Positions 1 through 6,859 of a DNA stretch of 64,000 bases are shown piece after piece. Both the position numbers and the translations under genes were made by a program. The stretch is taken from contig NZ_QJST01000001.1 of the NCBI RefSeq assembly GCF_003226255.1, forward strand, positions 434,001-498,000, in the 5' to 3' direction. Every line of letters begins with the position of its first letter. Positions within the stretch are counted from its first letter, which is position 1. The notes under the pieces were generated by a model. The model was not told the DNA's origin and did no database searches. It saw nothing but the letters and a program-made list of their open reading frames with translations. Source of the DNA: Idiomarina fontislapidosi. GTDB taxonomy: Bacteria; Pseudomonadota; Gammaproteobacteria; Enterobacterales; Alteromonadaceae.

Positions 1-2
1 GT

Positions 3-683
3 ATCCCTGGTAAGGCGTGTGATGAGTACATGAAAGGACTCGAGTTACTCGACTTGCCGCAAGACCGTATTCCGCAATTGCATGAGCTTAATGAGGTGCT
101 TGAGCGTGAGACGGGGTGGCAGGTTGCAGCAGTGCCTGCACTGATTCCATTTGATGAGTTCTTTCGGCTACTGGCGAACAAACAGTTCCCCGTTGCGACG
201 TTCATTCGTACGCGAGAGGAGTTTGATTATCTGCAAGAACCCGACATCTTTCACGAGATCTTCGGTCACTGTCCGTTATTAACTAACCCAGCGTTTGCCC
301 ATTTTACCCATCAGTACGGTAAGTTAGGTTATGCGGCGACGCCGAAAGAACGCGTTTACTTAGCTCGGTTATACTGGTTTACTGTGGAGTTTGGGTTGCT
401 GCAAACCGATGAAGGTATTCGCATTTATGGTGGGGGTATTTTATCGTCACCGGCCGAAACGGAATATGCCGTTAACAGCGATAAACCAGAGCGTCATCCG
501 CTGAAAGCTTTGGATGCGCTGCGCACACCGTATCGAATCGATATTATTCAGCCCGTGTACTACACCATTAAAAGTGTTGATGAACTGTTTGAGATTTCGG
601 ACATGGACATCATGGCGTTGGTACGCGAAGCGATGGAACTCGGGCTTTTTGAACCAAAATTTCCGCCTAAAGATGCGGCATAA
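3..683 (+). CDS. phhA: Phenylalanine 4-hydroxylase PhhA, 5'-truncated by window edge
   Basis: Converts phenylalanine to tyrosine using tetrahydrobiopterin, non-haem iron and O2, the entry step of the catabolic block that follows. The first in-frame ATG in the window is at 30, but the open frame continues to the edge and reads [13 protein letters not shown], which is family sequence, so the true start lies upstream and only about 226 residues are visible. The iron-binding signature FHEIFGHCP and the downstream YWFTVEFGL glutamate (2-His-1-Glu triad) are intact. phhB begins 20 nt after the stop. The family call is near certain; only the missing N-terminus is unknown. Confidence 0.96.
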   Translation: MPGKACDEYMKGLELLDLPQDRIPQLHELNEVLERETGWQVAAVPALIPFDEFFRLLANKQFPVATFIRTREEFDYLQEPDIFHEIFGHCPLLTNPAFAHFTHQYGKLGYAATPKERVYLARLYWFTVEFGLLQTDEGIRIYGGGILSSPAETEYAVNSDKPERHPLKALDALRTPYRIDIIQPVYYTIKSVDELFEISDMDIMALVREAMELGLFEPKFPPKDAA

Positions 684-703
684 TAATTAATAGGAGTATT
701 TAT

Positions 704-1042
704 ATGGCTGCTTTGAACCAAGAACACTGCGAAGCGTGTAATGCAGACGCACCTAAGGTGAGCGATGATGAACTTGCATCGCTGATGCGTGAGATCCCTG
801 AGTGGACGCCTGTCACCGACGACGGTGTGATGATGCTGCGTCGTGAGTTTAAGTTTAAAAACTTCCGCCAAGCACTCGAGTTTACGAATAAAGTAGGTGA
901 GATAGCTGAAGCCGAGAAGCACCACCCAGAGATTATCACCGAGTGGGGCAAGGCAACGGTAACTTGGTGGACCCATGCAATTAACGGCTTACACAAAAAT
1001 GACTTTGTGATGGCCGCAAAAACCGATGAAATCTTAAAATAA
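704..1042 (+). CDS. phhB: Pterin-4a-carbinolamine dehydratase PhhB
   Basis: Recycles the 4a-hydroxy-tetrahydrobiopterin made by PhhA by dehydrating it to quinonoid dihydrobiopterin. The protein has 112 residues, the usual length. The core EKHHPEI followed by a conserved tryptophan region ([11 protein letters not shown]) is the DCoH active-site pattern. A TAGGAG ribosome site (691-696) sits 7 nt before the ATG. It is co-transcribed with phhA (20-nt gap) and followed by a clear intrinsic terminator, so phhAB is one unit and tyrR is transcribed separately. Confidence 0.95.
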   Translation: MAALNQEHCEACNADAPKVSDDELASLMREIPEWTPVTDDGVMMLRREFKFKNFRQALEFTNKVGEIAEAEKHHPEIITEWGKATVTWWTHAINGLHKNDFVMAAKTDEILK

Positions 1043-1076
1043 GCTTAAGATTCTGCAATCAGTTCGATAGAACGAC

Positions 1077-1106
1077 AAAAACCCTAGCTCAAACGCTGGG
1101 GTTTTT
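1077..1106 (+). terminator. Intrinsic terminator after phhAB
   Basis: Stem ACCCTAGC / GCTGGGGT with one U-G wobble and a six-base TCAAAC loop (1089-1094), preceded by an A-run (1077-1081) and followed by a T-run (1102-1106). The A/T tails pair too, so it could act in both directions. It separates phhAB from tyrR. Confidence 0.85.
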
Positions 1107-1128
1107 CTGTATCCACGCTTGAATATCC

Positions 1129-1146
1129 TGTACGATATACTTTACA
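1129..1146. promoter_or_regulatory. Candidate TyrR box upstream of tyrR
   Basis: TGTACGATATACTTTACA fits the TyrR consensus TGTAAA-N6-TTTACA: the right half is perfect and the left half matches TGTA. It lies 25 bp before the tyrR start codon, where binding would block tyrR transcription. TyrR autoregulation is established in E. coli; here it is inferred from the site only. Confidence 0.6.
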
Positions 1147-1170
1147 GATCTCTCAACCTGAACGAATGAC

Positions 1171-2730
1171 ATGAGACTAGAGATAACCTGCGATGATCGT
1201 TTGGGCATTTGCCTTGATGTATTGCAGATACTTCGCGATCAAGAAATCGATTTAAGAGGTATTGAAATTGATCCGCGCGGAAAGATTTACCTAAACTTTC
1301 CAGAACTCGCGTTTGAAGACTTCAGCCACTTAATGCCGCAAATACGTCGAATTCCAAATGTTATTGATGTGAAAACCATCCCTTACATGCCGTTTGAGCG
1401 TGAGCATTTTGAATTTGATTTACTCTTGAGTACCTTGCCTGACCCTGTCATATCTATCGATATTAAAGGGCGCATTGATATCATTAATGATGCCGCTGCC
1501 CAGCTGTTAGGTGCACCTAAAGACTCACTCAACAGCGAGTACCTATCACAATTTATTACGGGCTTTGGGTTAGCACGCTGGTTAGATAAACAACCCAAAG
1601 AGCCGGTGTTTGAGGCTGTGGTGATTAATAACGCCGAATACTATGCGCAAATCCTCCCCATCTGGGTCACCGGCGAAGACCAGAGCCGCTCGTTTGCGGG
1701 GGCGGTTCTGACCTGTAAGACCGAGCCCAATGTTGCTAAATGGCAGAACAACAAGAACGACTCAGCGTTCGAGCGATTGTTGACTGACAATGCGGGCTTC
1801 AAAAAAGTTATCAAAGAAGCTCAGCGTATGGCGGAACTCGATGCGCCACTGCTGATTGAAGGCGAAACCGGTGTCGGTAAAGAACTCCTCGCTAAAGCCT
1901 GTCACCAAGCGTCGGTGCGCGCTGATAAACCGTTTTTAGCAATCAATTGTGCGGCACTGCCAGATAATGTCGCAGAGAGCGAGTTATTTGGTCATGGTGC
2001 TGGTAGTTTGTCTGAACACAGTGCCAAGAAAACCGGTGTGTTAGAGCAAGCCGCGGGCGGTACCGTGTTGCTGGATTCTGTCGGTGAAATGTCGATCAAC
2101 CTACAAGCGAAACTGCTTCGCTTCCTCGAGCATGGCGTGTTTCGCCGTATTGGAGAAGAGCAAGAGGTCAGTGTTGATGTGCGGGTTATCTGTACGGCAC
2201 AGAACCACCTCTATGAACTTGTTGAATCAGGTGCTTTCCGCGAGGACCTGTATTATCGCCTGAACGTACTGGCATTGAATGTGCCGCCGCTGCGTGAACG
2301 CAAAGCGGATGCGGTGTTGTTGGCGGAACACTTTATATCGCAGGCATGTAAGTCTCTAGGACGCAGTTTAGTCAAGCTCAGTCGTTCAGCTAAGGATCGC
2401 ATTAAAGGGTATCAATGGCCGGGCAACGTGCGTCAGTTAGAAAATACAATATTTCGCTCGGTATCGATGCTTGATGGTGATGTGCTCGAAGCCAATGATG
2501 TCAAACTGCCAGAAGCTCAGGTTGATGATGATCCCCTCGCTATCGAGATAGAGGATATCAGCTTGGACGAGGCAGTAAGACGATTTGAGAGCACGGTACT
2601 GAAACGACTCTATCCAAGTTTTCCGAGTACCCGTCAACTTGCCCGTCGTTTAGGCCTTTCCCACACGGCTGTGGCAAATAAGCTGCGTGATTATGGTATT
2701 GGAAAGCAGCGCAAGAAAAGCCAGTCGTGA
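1171..2730 (+). CDS. tyrR: TyrR/PhhR-type aromatic amino acid regulator
   Basis: DNA-binding regulator responding to tyrosine/phenylalanine, 519 residues. Order: N-terminal ACT domain (about 1-75), PAS domain (about 80-190), AAA+ domain of the sigma-54-activator type (about 205-430) with Walker A GETGVGKE (from residue 231), and a C-terminal Fis-like helix-turn-helix (RQLARRLGLSHTAVANKL). As in E. coli TyrR, the GAFTGA loop needed for sigma-54 contact is absent, so it should act on sigma-70 promoters. Unusually, the Walker B position reads LLDSVGEM, with Ser303 where activators carry Glu, suggesting weak or no ATP hydrolysis. It sits between phhAB and hppD, its probable targets. PhhR is an equally fair name. 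Confidence 0.93.
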   Translation: MRLEITCDDRLGICLDVLQILRDQEIDLRGIEIDPRGKIYLNFPELAFEDFSHLMPQIRRIPNVIDVKTIPYMPFEREHFEFDLLLSTLPDPVISIDIKGRIDIINDAAAQLLGAPKDSLNSEYLSQFITGFGLARWLDKQPKEPVFEAVVINNAEYYAQILPIWVTGEDQSRSFAGAVLTCKTEPNVAKWQNNKNDSAFERLLTDNAGFKKVIKEAQRMAELDAPLLIEGETGVGKELLAKACHQASVRADKPFLAINCAALPDNVAESELFGHGAGSLSEHSAKKTGVLEQAAGGTVLLDSVGEMSINLQAKLLRFLEHGVFRRIGEEQEVSVDVRVICTAQNHLYELVESGAFREDLYYRLNVLALNVPPLRERKADAVLLAEHFISQACKSLGRSLVKLSRSAKDRIKGYQWPGNVRQLENTIFRSVSMLDGDVLEANDVKLPEAQVDDDPLAIEIEDISLDEAVRRFESTVLKRLYPSFPSTRQLARRLGLSHTAVANKLRDYGIGKQRKKSQS

Positions 2731-2736
2731 CCACTC

Positions 2737-2754
2737 TGTAAACTTTTGCTAACA
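2737..2754. promoter_or_regulatory. Candidate TyrR box 1 in tyrR-hppD gap
   Basis: TGTAAACTTTTGCTAACA: perfect left half TGTAAA, right half matches TTTACA at 4 of 6. It is 7 bp after the tyrR stop and before the tyrR terminator. Its start is 31 bp from the next box, about three helical turns, which would put both on one DNA face. Confidence 0.5.
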
Positions 2755-2767
2755 CCCAAACAGTGGC

Positions 2768-2785
2768 TGTAACATAAAGTTTACG
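2768..2785. promoter_or_regulatory. Candidate TyrR box 2 in tyrR-hppD gap
   Basis: TGTAACATAAAGTTTACG matches TGTAAA-N6-TTTACA at 5 of 6 in each half with exact 6-bp spacing. It lies in the 3' untranslated part of tyrR, upstream of the tyrR terminator, with boxes on either side. Confidence 0.6.
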
Positions 2786-2810
2786 ATGAATTAATGACAC
2801 ACCATGAGTA

Positions 2811-2839
2811 GAGCGCGTCTTAACGCGCTCTATTTTTTT
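2811..2839 (+). terminator. Intrinsic terminator of tyrR
   Basis: Perfect 8-bp stem GAGCGCGT/ACGCGCTC with CTTA loop (2819-2822), followed by a seven-T tract at 2833-2839. TyrR box 3 starts at the last T. Confidence 0.9.
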
Positions 2840-2856
2840 GTAAATAAAAGGTTACA
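2839..2856. promoter_or_regulatory. Candidate TyrR box 3, proximal to hppD
   Basis: TGTAAATAAAAGGTTACA: perfect TGTAAA half, 6-bp spacer, GTTACA half (5 of 6). It abuts the tyrR terminator and lies about 125 bp before the hppD ATG, a position compatible with activation of the hppD operon. No convincing -35/-10 pair was found by eye between it and hppD. Confidence 0.6.
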
Positions 2857-2981
2857 AAGTTTCGAGGCGCCCGCCCTGGGCAAGTTTTTAAGCTTTACTC
2901 GCTCATTTTCAATTCGCCCCCTAAAGTAACGATTACATAACACAAAAAATACCTATGTAACGAACACAGAAGGAAGTGACT

Positions 2982-4055
2982 ATGAGCGACATCAACTACA
3001 ACCCACTCAATACCGATGGTTTTGAATTTGTTGAATACACCGCCCCAGATGCCAAGGGCATCGCGGCACTTAAAGATTTGTTTGATAAGCTCGGGTTCAC
3101 CGAGGTGGCTAAGCATAAGAGTAAAGATGCATGGCTTTACAAGCAAAATGACATTCAGTTCGTTATCAACTCGCAAGTAGGCGGCCAAGCTGAAGAGTTT
3201 GCTAAAAAACATGGTCCCAGCGTATGTGGCATGGCATGGCGCGTCGCGGATGCAAAAAAAGCATTGGAGCACGCGTTAGACAATGGCGCCAAAGCCTTTC
3301 CTGGCGACCAGGGCGTGATTGAAGAAATTCCAGCGGTGTACGGTATCGGTGAGAGTGCGTTGTACTTTATCGATAACTATAAGGATATGGCGGTTTACAC
3401 GGATCACTTTGAATTCTATCCCGACTGGCAAGAAAAAATGTCGTCACATGCGGCAGGTCTGTATGAAATCGATCACCTGACTCACAACGTGTTCCGCGGC
3501 AATATGGATACATGGGCAGGCTTTTATGAGCGCATCGGTAACTTCCGTGAGATCCGCTATTTCGATATCGAAGGCAAGCTCACTGGCTTATTGAGTCGTG
3601 CCATGACGGCTCCGTGTGGCAAGATCCGTATCCCAATCAACGAATCGCACGATGATAAATCGCAAATTGAAGAGTATTTGCGCGAGTATAACGGTGAAGG
3701 CATCCAACACATTGCGTTGACCAGTGACAATATTTACAAAACAGTTAAAGATCTGCGCAGCATTGGTATGGAGTTCATGGATACGCCAGACACGTATTAC
3801 GAGAAAATCAATGAGCGCGTAGAAGGTCACGAAGAAGATGTAGAAGCACTGCGTGATCAGCGTATTTTGATTGATGGCGCGCCAATGAAAGACGGTATCT
3901 TGTTGCAGATCTTCACTCAAACCGTGATTGGTCCCGTGTTCTTTGAAATTATTCAACGTAAAGGTAACGAAGGCTTTGGTGAGGGTAACTTTAAAGCCCT
4001 GTTCGAAAGTATCGAAGAAGACCAAATTCGTAGAGGAGTATTGAGCGATGCGTAA
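2982..4055 (+). CDS. hppD: 4-hydroxyphenylpyruvate dioxygenase
   Basis: Oxidatively decarboxylates and rearranges 4-hydroxyphenylpyruvate to homogentisate. An in-frame GTG lies at 2976, but the ATG at 2982 has GAAGGA 7 nt upstream and is preferred (357 residues, normal for bacteria). Two vicinal-oxygen-chelate halves; the iron ligands are visible in EIDHLTHNV, IQHIALTS and FFEIIQRKG. First gene of a tight operon hppD-hmgA-fah-maiA: hmgA overlaps its end by 8 nt. The candidate TyrR boxes upstream suggest control by aromatic amino acids. Confidence 0.96.
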   Translation: MSDINYNPLNTDGFEFVEYTAPDAKGIAALKDLFDKLGFTEVAKHKSKDAWLYKQNDIQFVINSQVGGQAEEFAKKHGPSVCGMAWRVADAKKALEHALDNGAKAFPGDQGVIEEIPAVYGIGESALYFIDNYKDMAVYTDHFEFYPDWQEKMSSHAAGLYEIDHLTHNVFRGNMDTWAGFYERIGNFREIRYFDIEGKLTGLLSRAMTAPCGKIRIPINESHDDKSQIEEYLREYNGEGIQHIALTSDNIYKTVKDLRSIGMEFMDTPDTYYEKINERVEGHEEDVEALRDQRILIDGAPMKDGILLQIFTQTVIGPVFFEIIQRKGNEGFGEGNFKALFESIEEDQIRRGVLSDA

Positions 4056-5178
4056 GTGGATCAGCTTTCCTAAACAGGAAGGCGCGCATTCACGGCAGGC
4101 TCATGCTGACTTTCCTGAGCAAGCGCTGTATGAACGTGAAGCGGGTCGAAGTGGATTCTTCGGCCCCGCTACCCACTTCCATCATCAGCATGCACCGACA
4201 GGTTGGTCTGATTGGCAAGGGCCATTGCGTCCGCGCGCCTTCGATTTTAACCAACTCAAAGACTTAGACCAAGAAAACCCATGGCTGGTGAGCAACCTGC
4301 TTGAGAACGCTCATTGCAAGTTTCGTTTATGGCATTGCAAAAGCAAGATGAACTATCTGGTGCGTAATGCCGATGGTGATGATTTGCTGTTTGTGCATGA
4401 GGGCAGTGGTCATGTCTTTTGTGATTACGGTCACATTAAGCTCGTTAAAGGGGATTACTTTGTCATTCCTCGTTCGACGAGCTGGCGCATTGAACCCGAA
4501 GAGCCGATGCAGCTGTTGATGATTGAAGCCACTCACGGCGCTTATCAGTTGCCGGAGAAAGGGCTGGTCGGTAACCATGCGATCTTTGACCCAGCGGTAT
4601 TGGATACGCCTGCGATTGATGATGCATTTAAAGCACAATACAGCGAAGAGCAGACGCAAACCTTTGTGAAGCGTCATCAACAAGTTTCGGTGATTACTTA
4701 CCCGTTCAATCCGCTCGATGCGGTCGGTTGGCACGGTGATTTGGCGCCGGTACGACTCAACTGGCGTGATATTCGTCCATTGATGAGCCACCGTTATCAT
4801 TTACCACCTTCAGCGCATACGACGTTCGTTGCGGAGCGCTTTGTGGTGTGTACCTTTGTGCCGCGTCCTATCGAGAGCGATCCAGGTGCATTGAAAGTGC
4901 CGTTCTATCATAACAATGATGATTATGATGAAGTGTTGTTCTATCACGAAGGCGACTTCTTTAGTCGCGATAACATCGATCGTGGTATGGTGACCTTTCA
5001 TCCGGCAGGTTTTACCCACGGACCGCACCCAAAAGCCTTTAAAGCGGGTTTAGAACATAAAAAGAAATTCACCGATGAAGTCGCAGTCATGCTCGACACC
5101 CGCGATGCATTAGAAGCATCCGATGCGGCAATGAGTGTTGAGAACCCAGACTACGTGTTCAGTTGGAAGGAGAAGTAA
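4048..5178 (+). CDS. hmgA: Homogentisate 1,2-dioxygenase
   Basis: Opens the homogentisate ring to maleylacetoacetate with Fe(II) and O2. It has 376 residues, shorter than the roughly 430-residue mammalian/Pseudomonas type but like forms in Vibrio and Shewanella as I recall them. The N-terminus MRKWISFP and motifs GFFGPATH, PTGWSDWQGP and, in the cupin-like C-terminal half, FYHEGDFFSRD and HPAGFTHGPHP carry the conserved histidines and acidic residues. A GAGGAG ribosome site lies inside the end of hppD, and the coding regions overlap by 8 nt, indicating translational coupling. Confidence 0.93.
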   Translation: MRKWISFPKQEGAHSRQAHADFPEQALYEREAGRSGFFGPATHFHHQHAPTGWSDWQGPLRPRAFDFNQLKDLDQENPWLVSNLLENAHCKFRLWHCKSKMNYLVRNADGDDLLFVHEGSGHVFCDYGHIKLVKGDYFVIPRSTSWRIEPEEPMQLLMIEATHGAYQLPEKGLVGNHAIFDPAVLDTPAIDDAFKAQYSEEQTQTFVKRHQQVSVITYPFNPLDAVGWHGDLAPVRLNWRDIRPLMSHRYHLPPSAHTTFVAERFVVCTFVPRPIESDPGALKVPFYHNNDDYDEVLFYHEGDFFSRDNIDRGMVTFHPAGFTHGPHPKAFKAGLEHKKKFTDEVAVMLDTRDALEASDAAMSVENPDYVFSWKEK

Positions 5179-5184
5179 AACAAT

Positions 5185-6207
5185 ATGAAACTAGCAACCT
5201 ATCGAAATGGTACGCGTGACGGTCAACTGATGGTCGTCAGCCGTGACTTAACTAAAGCGGTGGCAATTCCTGCTATTGCGAGTTGCATGCAAGAGCTCGT
5301 TGATAACTGGGATGAACTGGCACCAAAAGCTGACGCGGTTTATCAGTCACTAAATCAAGGTGACGTAGAAGGGTCTGTGACATTTGAACAGCATTTATGT
5401 GAGTCACCGTTACCGCGTGCTTATCAATGGGCCGATGGCAGCGCCTACGTTAATCACGTTGAGTTAGTGCGTAAAGCCCGTGGCGCCGAAATGCCGCCGA
5501 GCTTCTGGGAAGATCCGTTGATGTATCAAGGTGGTTCAGATGACTTCCTTGCGCCGCACGATGATATCGAGATGGCAAGTAACGAATGGGGCATCGATTT
5601 CGAGGGTGAAATCGCGATTATTACCGATGATGTGCCCATGGGCGTGCAAGCTCAAGATGCAGAACAGCACATCAAGCTGTTGATGCTCGTTAACGATGTT
5701 TCGCTGCGTGGTCTGATTCCAGGCGAGTTGGGTAAGGGCTTTGGTTTCTTCCAAAGCAAGCCGTCATCGGCGTTTTCACCCGTTGCAGTGACACCTGATG
5801 AACTTGGTGATGCGTGGAAAGACAGCAAAGTACATTTGCCATTGTTGTCGAATTACAACGGTAAGCCATTTGGTAAACCCAATGCGGGCGAAGATATGAC
5901 GTTCAACTTTGCGCAATTGGTGGCACATGCCGCGAAAACCCGCCACTTAGGAGCGGGAGCAATCATTGGCTCGGGTACCGTGTCGAACAAACAAGGTACC
6001 GAGCATGGCACCGCTATTGCTGAAGGTGGCGTTGGCTACAGTTGTATCGCGGAAGTACGCATGATTGAGACCATTCGCGATGGTCAGCCAACGACAAAGT
6101 TTATGGATTTCGGTGACACGATCCACCTAGAAATGAAAAACGCCGATGGCGAATCAATCTTCGGTGCCATCGATCAAAAAGTGGTGCAATACACAGGACC
6201 TCAATAA
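5185..6207 (+). CDS. fahA: Fumarylacetoacetate hydrolase family protein (fumarylacetoacetase)
   Basis: Last enzyme of the pathway: hydrolyses fumarylacetoacetate to fumarate and acetoacetate. 340 residues; the FAH catalytic fold occupies the C-terminal two-thirds. Metal-ligand type acidic motifs are seen in DFEGEIAIITDDVP and VNDVSLRGLIP, with the late GSGTVSNKQGTEHG loop typical of the family. GGAGAAG precedes the ATG. It lies 6 nt after hmgA, and its TAA shares a base with the maiA start. The family is broad, but the operon makes fumarylacetoacetase the natural substrate assignment. Confidence 0.92.
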   Translation: MKLATYRNGTRDGQLMVVSRDLTKAVAIPAIASCMQELVDNWDELAPKADAVYQSLNQGDVEGSVTFEQHLCESPLPRAYQWADGSAYVNHVELVRKARGAEMPPSFWEDPLMYQGGSDDFLAPHDDIEMASNEWGIDFEGEIAIITDDVPMGVQAQDAEQHIKLLMLVNDVSLRGLIPGELGKGFGFFQSKPSSAFSPVAVTPDELGDAWKDSKVHLPLLSNYNGKPFGKPNAGEDMTFNFAQLVAHAAKTRHLGAGAIIGSGTVSNKQGTEHGTAIAEGGVGYSCIAEVRMIETIRDGQPTTKFMDFGDTIHLEMKNADGESIFGAIDQKVVQYTGPQ

Positions 6208-6848
6208 TGATGGAACTATACGGATACTGGCGCTCAAGCGCCAGTTTTCGTGTACGCTTAGGACTCGCGTTTAAACAGTGCGACTATACCTATCATCCGG
6301 TTCACCTCGTTAAAGATGGTGGTGAACAACATAGTGAGGCGTACCGAAAACTAAACCCTTCAGAGCTCGTACCTACGTTAATTGACGGTGACGTTAAGCT
6401 GAATCAGTCGCTTGCGATTATTGAATACCTTGATGAATGTTACCCAGAAAATCCTTTATTACCCGTCGATCGGGTTGCCAAAGCACAAGTGCGTGCGCTT
6501 GCCTACGATTTAGCCTGCGAATTGCAGCCGGTGACCAATTTACGCGTCTTGCAATACCTGACGGGCACTCTTAATTGTAGCGATGAGCAGAAGGTTGGCT
6601 GGATTCACCATTGGGTGAGCAAGAGCTTTAACGCATTTGAACAGCGCCTTGCCGATTATGCAGGTGATTATTGCTTCGGAAATTCGGTAACATTGGCAGA
6701 TATTTGCTTATTGCCGCAAGTGTACAATGCGCAGCGGTTCAACGTACCTCTCGAGGACTACCCAAATCTGCAGCGTGTACACAGTAATTTGTTAAAATTA
6801 GACGCGGTTCAACAAGCATTACCCGAAAATCAACCCGACGCACAATAA
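6207..6848 (+). CDS. maiA: Maleylacetoacetate isomerase (zeta-class GST)
   Basis: Isomerises maleylacetoacetate to fumarylacetoacetate using glutathione. 213 residues with a thioredoxin-like N-terminal half containing YWRSSASFRVR, the zeta-GST Ser-Ser motif (usually SSCS; the cysteine is replaced by Ala here), and an all-helical C-terminal half with FGNSVTLADICLLPQ. The start is ATGATG, so translation may begin at 6207 (1-nt overlap with fah) or 6210. The gene order places it after the hydrolase although its reaction precedes it. Confidence 0.93.
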   Translation: MMELYGYWRSSASFRVRLGLAFKQCDYTYHPVHLVKDGGEQHSEAYRKLNPSELVPTLIDGDVKLNQSLAIIEYLDECYPENPLLPVDRVAKAQVRALAYDLACELQPVTNLRVLQYLTGTLNCSDEQKVGWIHHWVSKSFNAFEQRLADYAGDYCFGNSVTLADICLLPQVYNAQRFNVPLEDYPNLQRVHSNLLKLDAVQQALPENQPDAQ

Positions 6849-6859
6849 AGGAAATCAGT

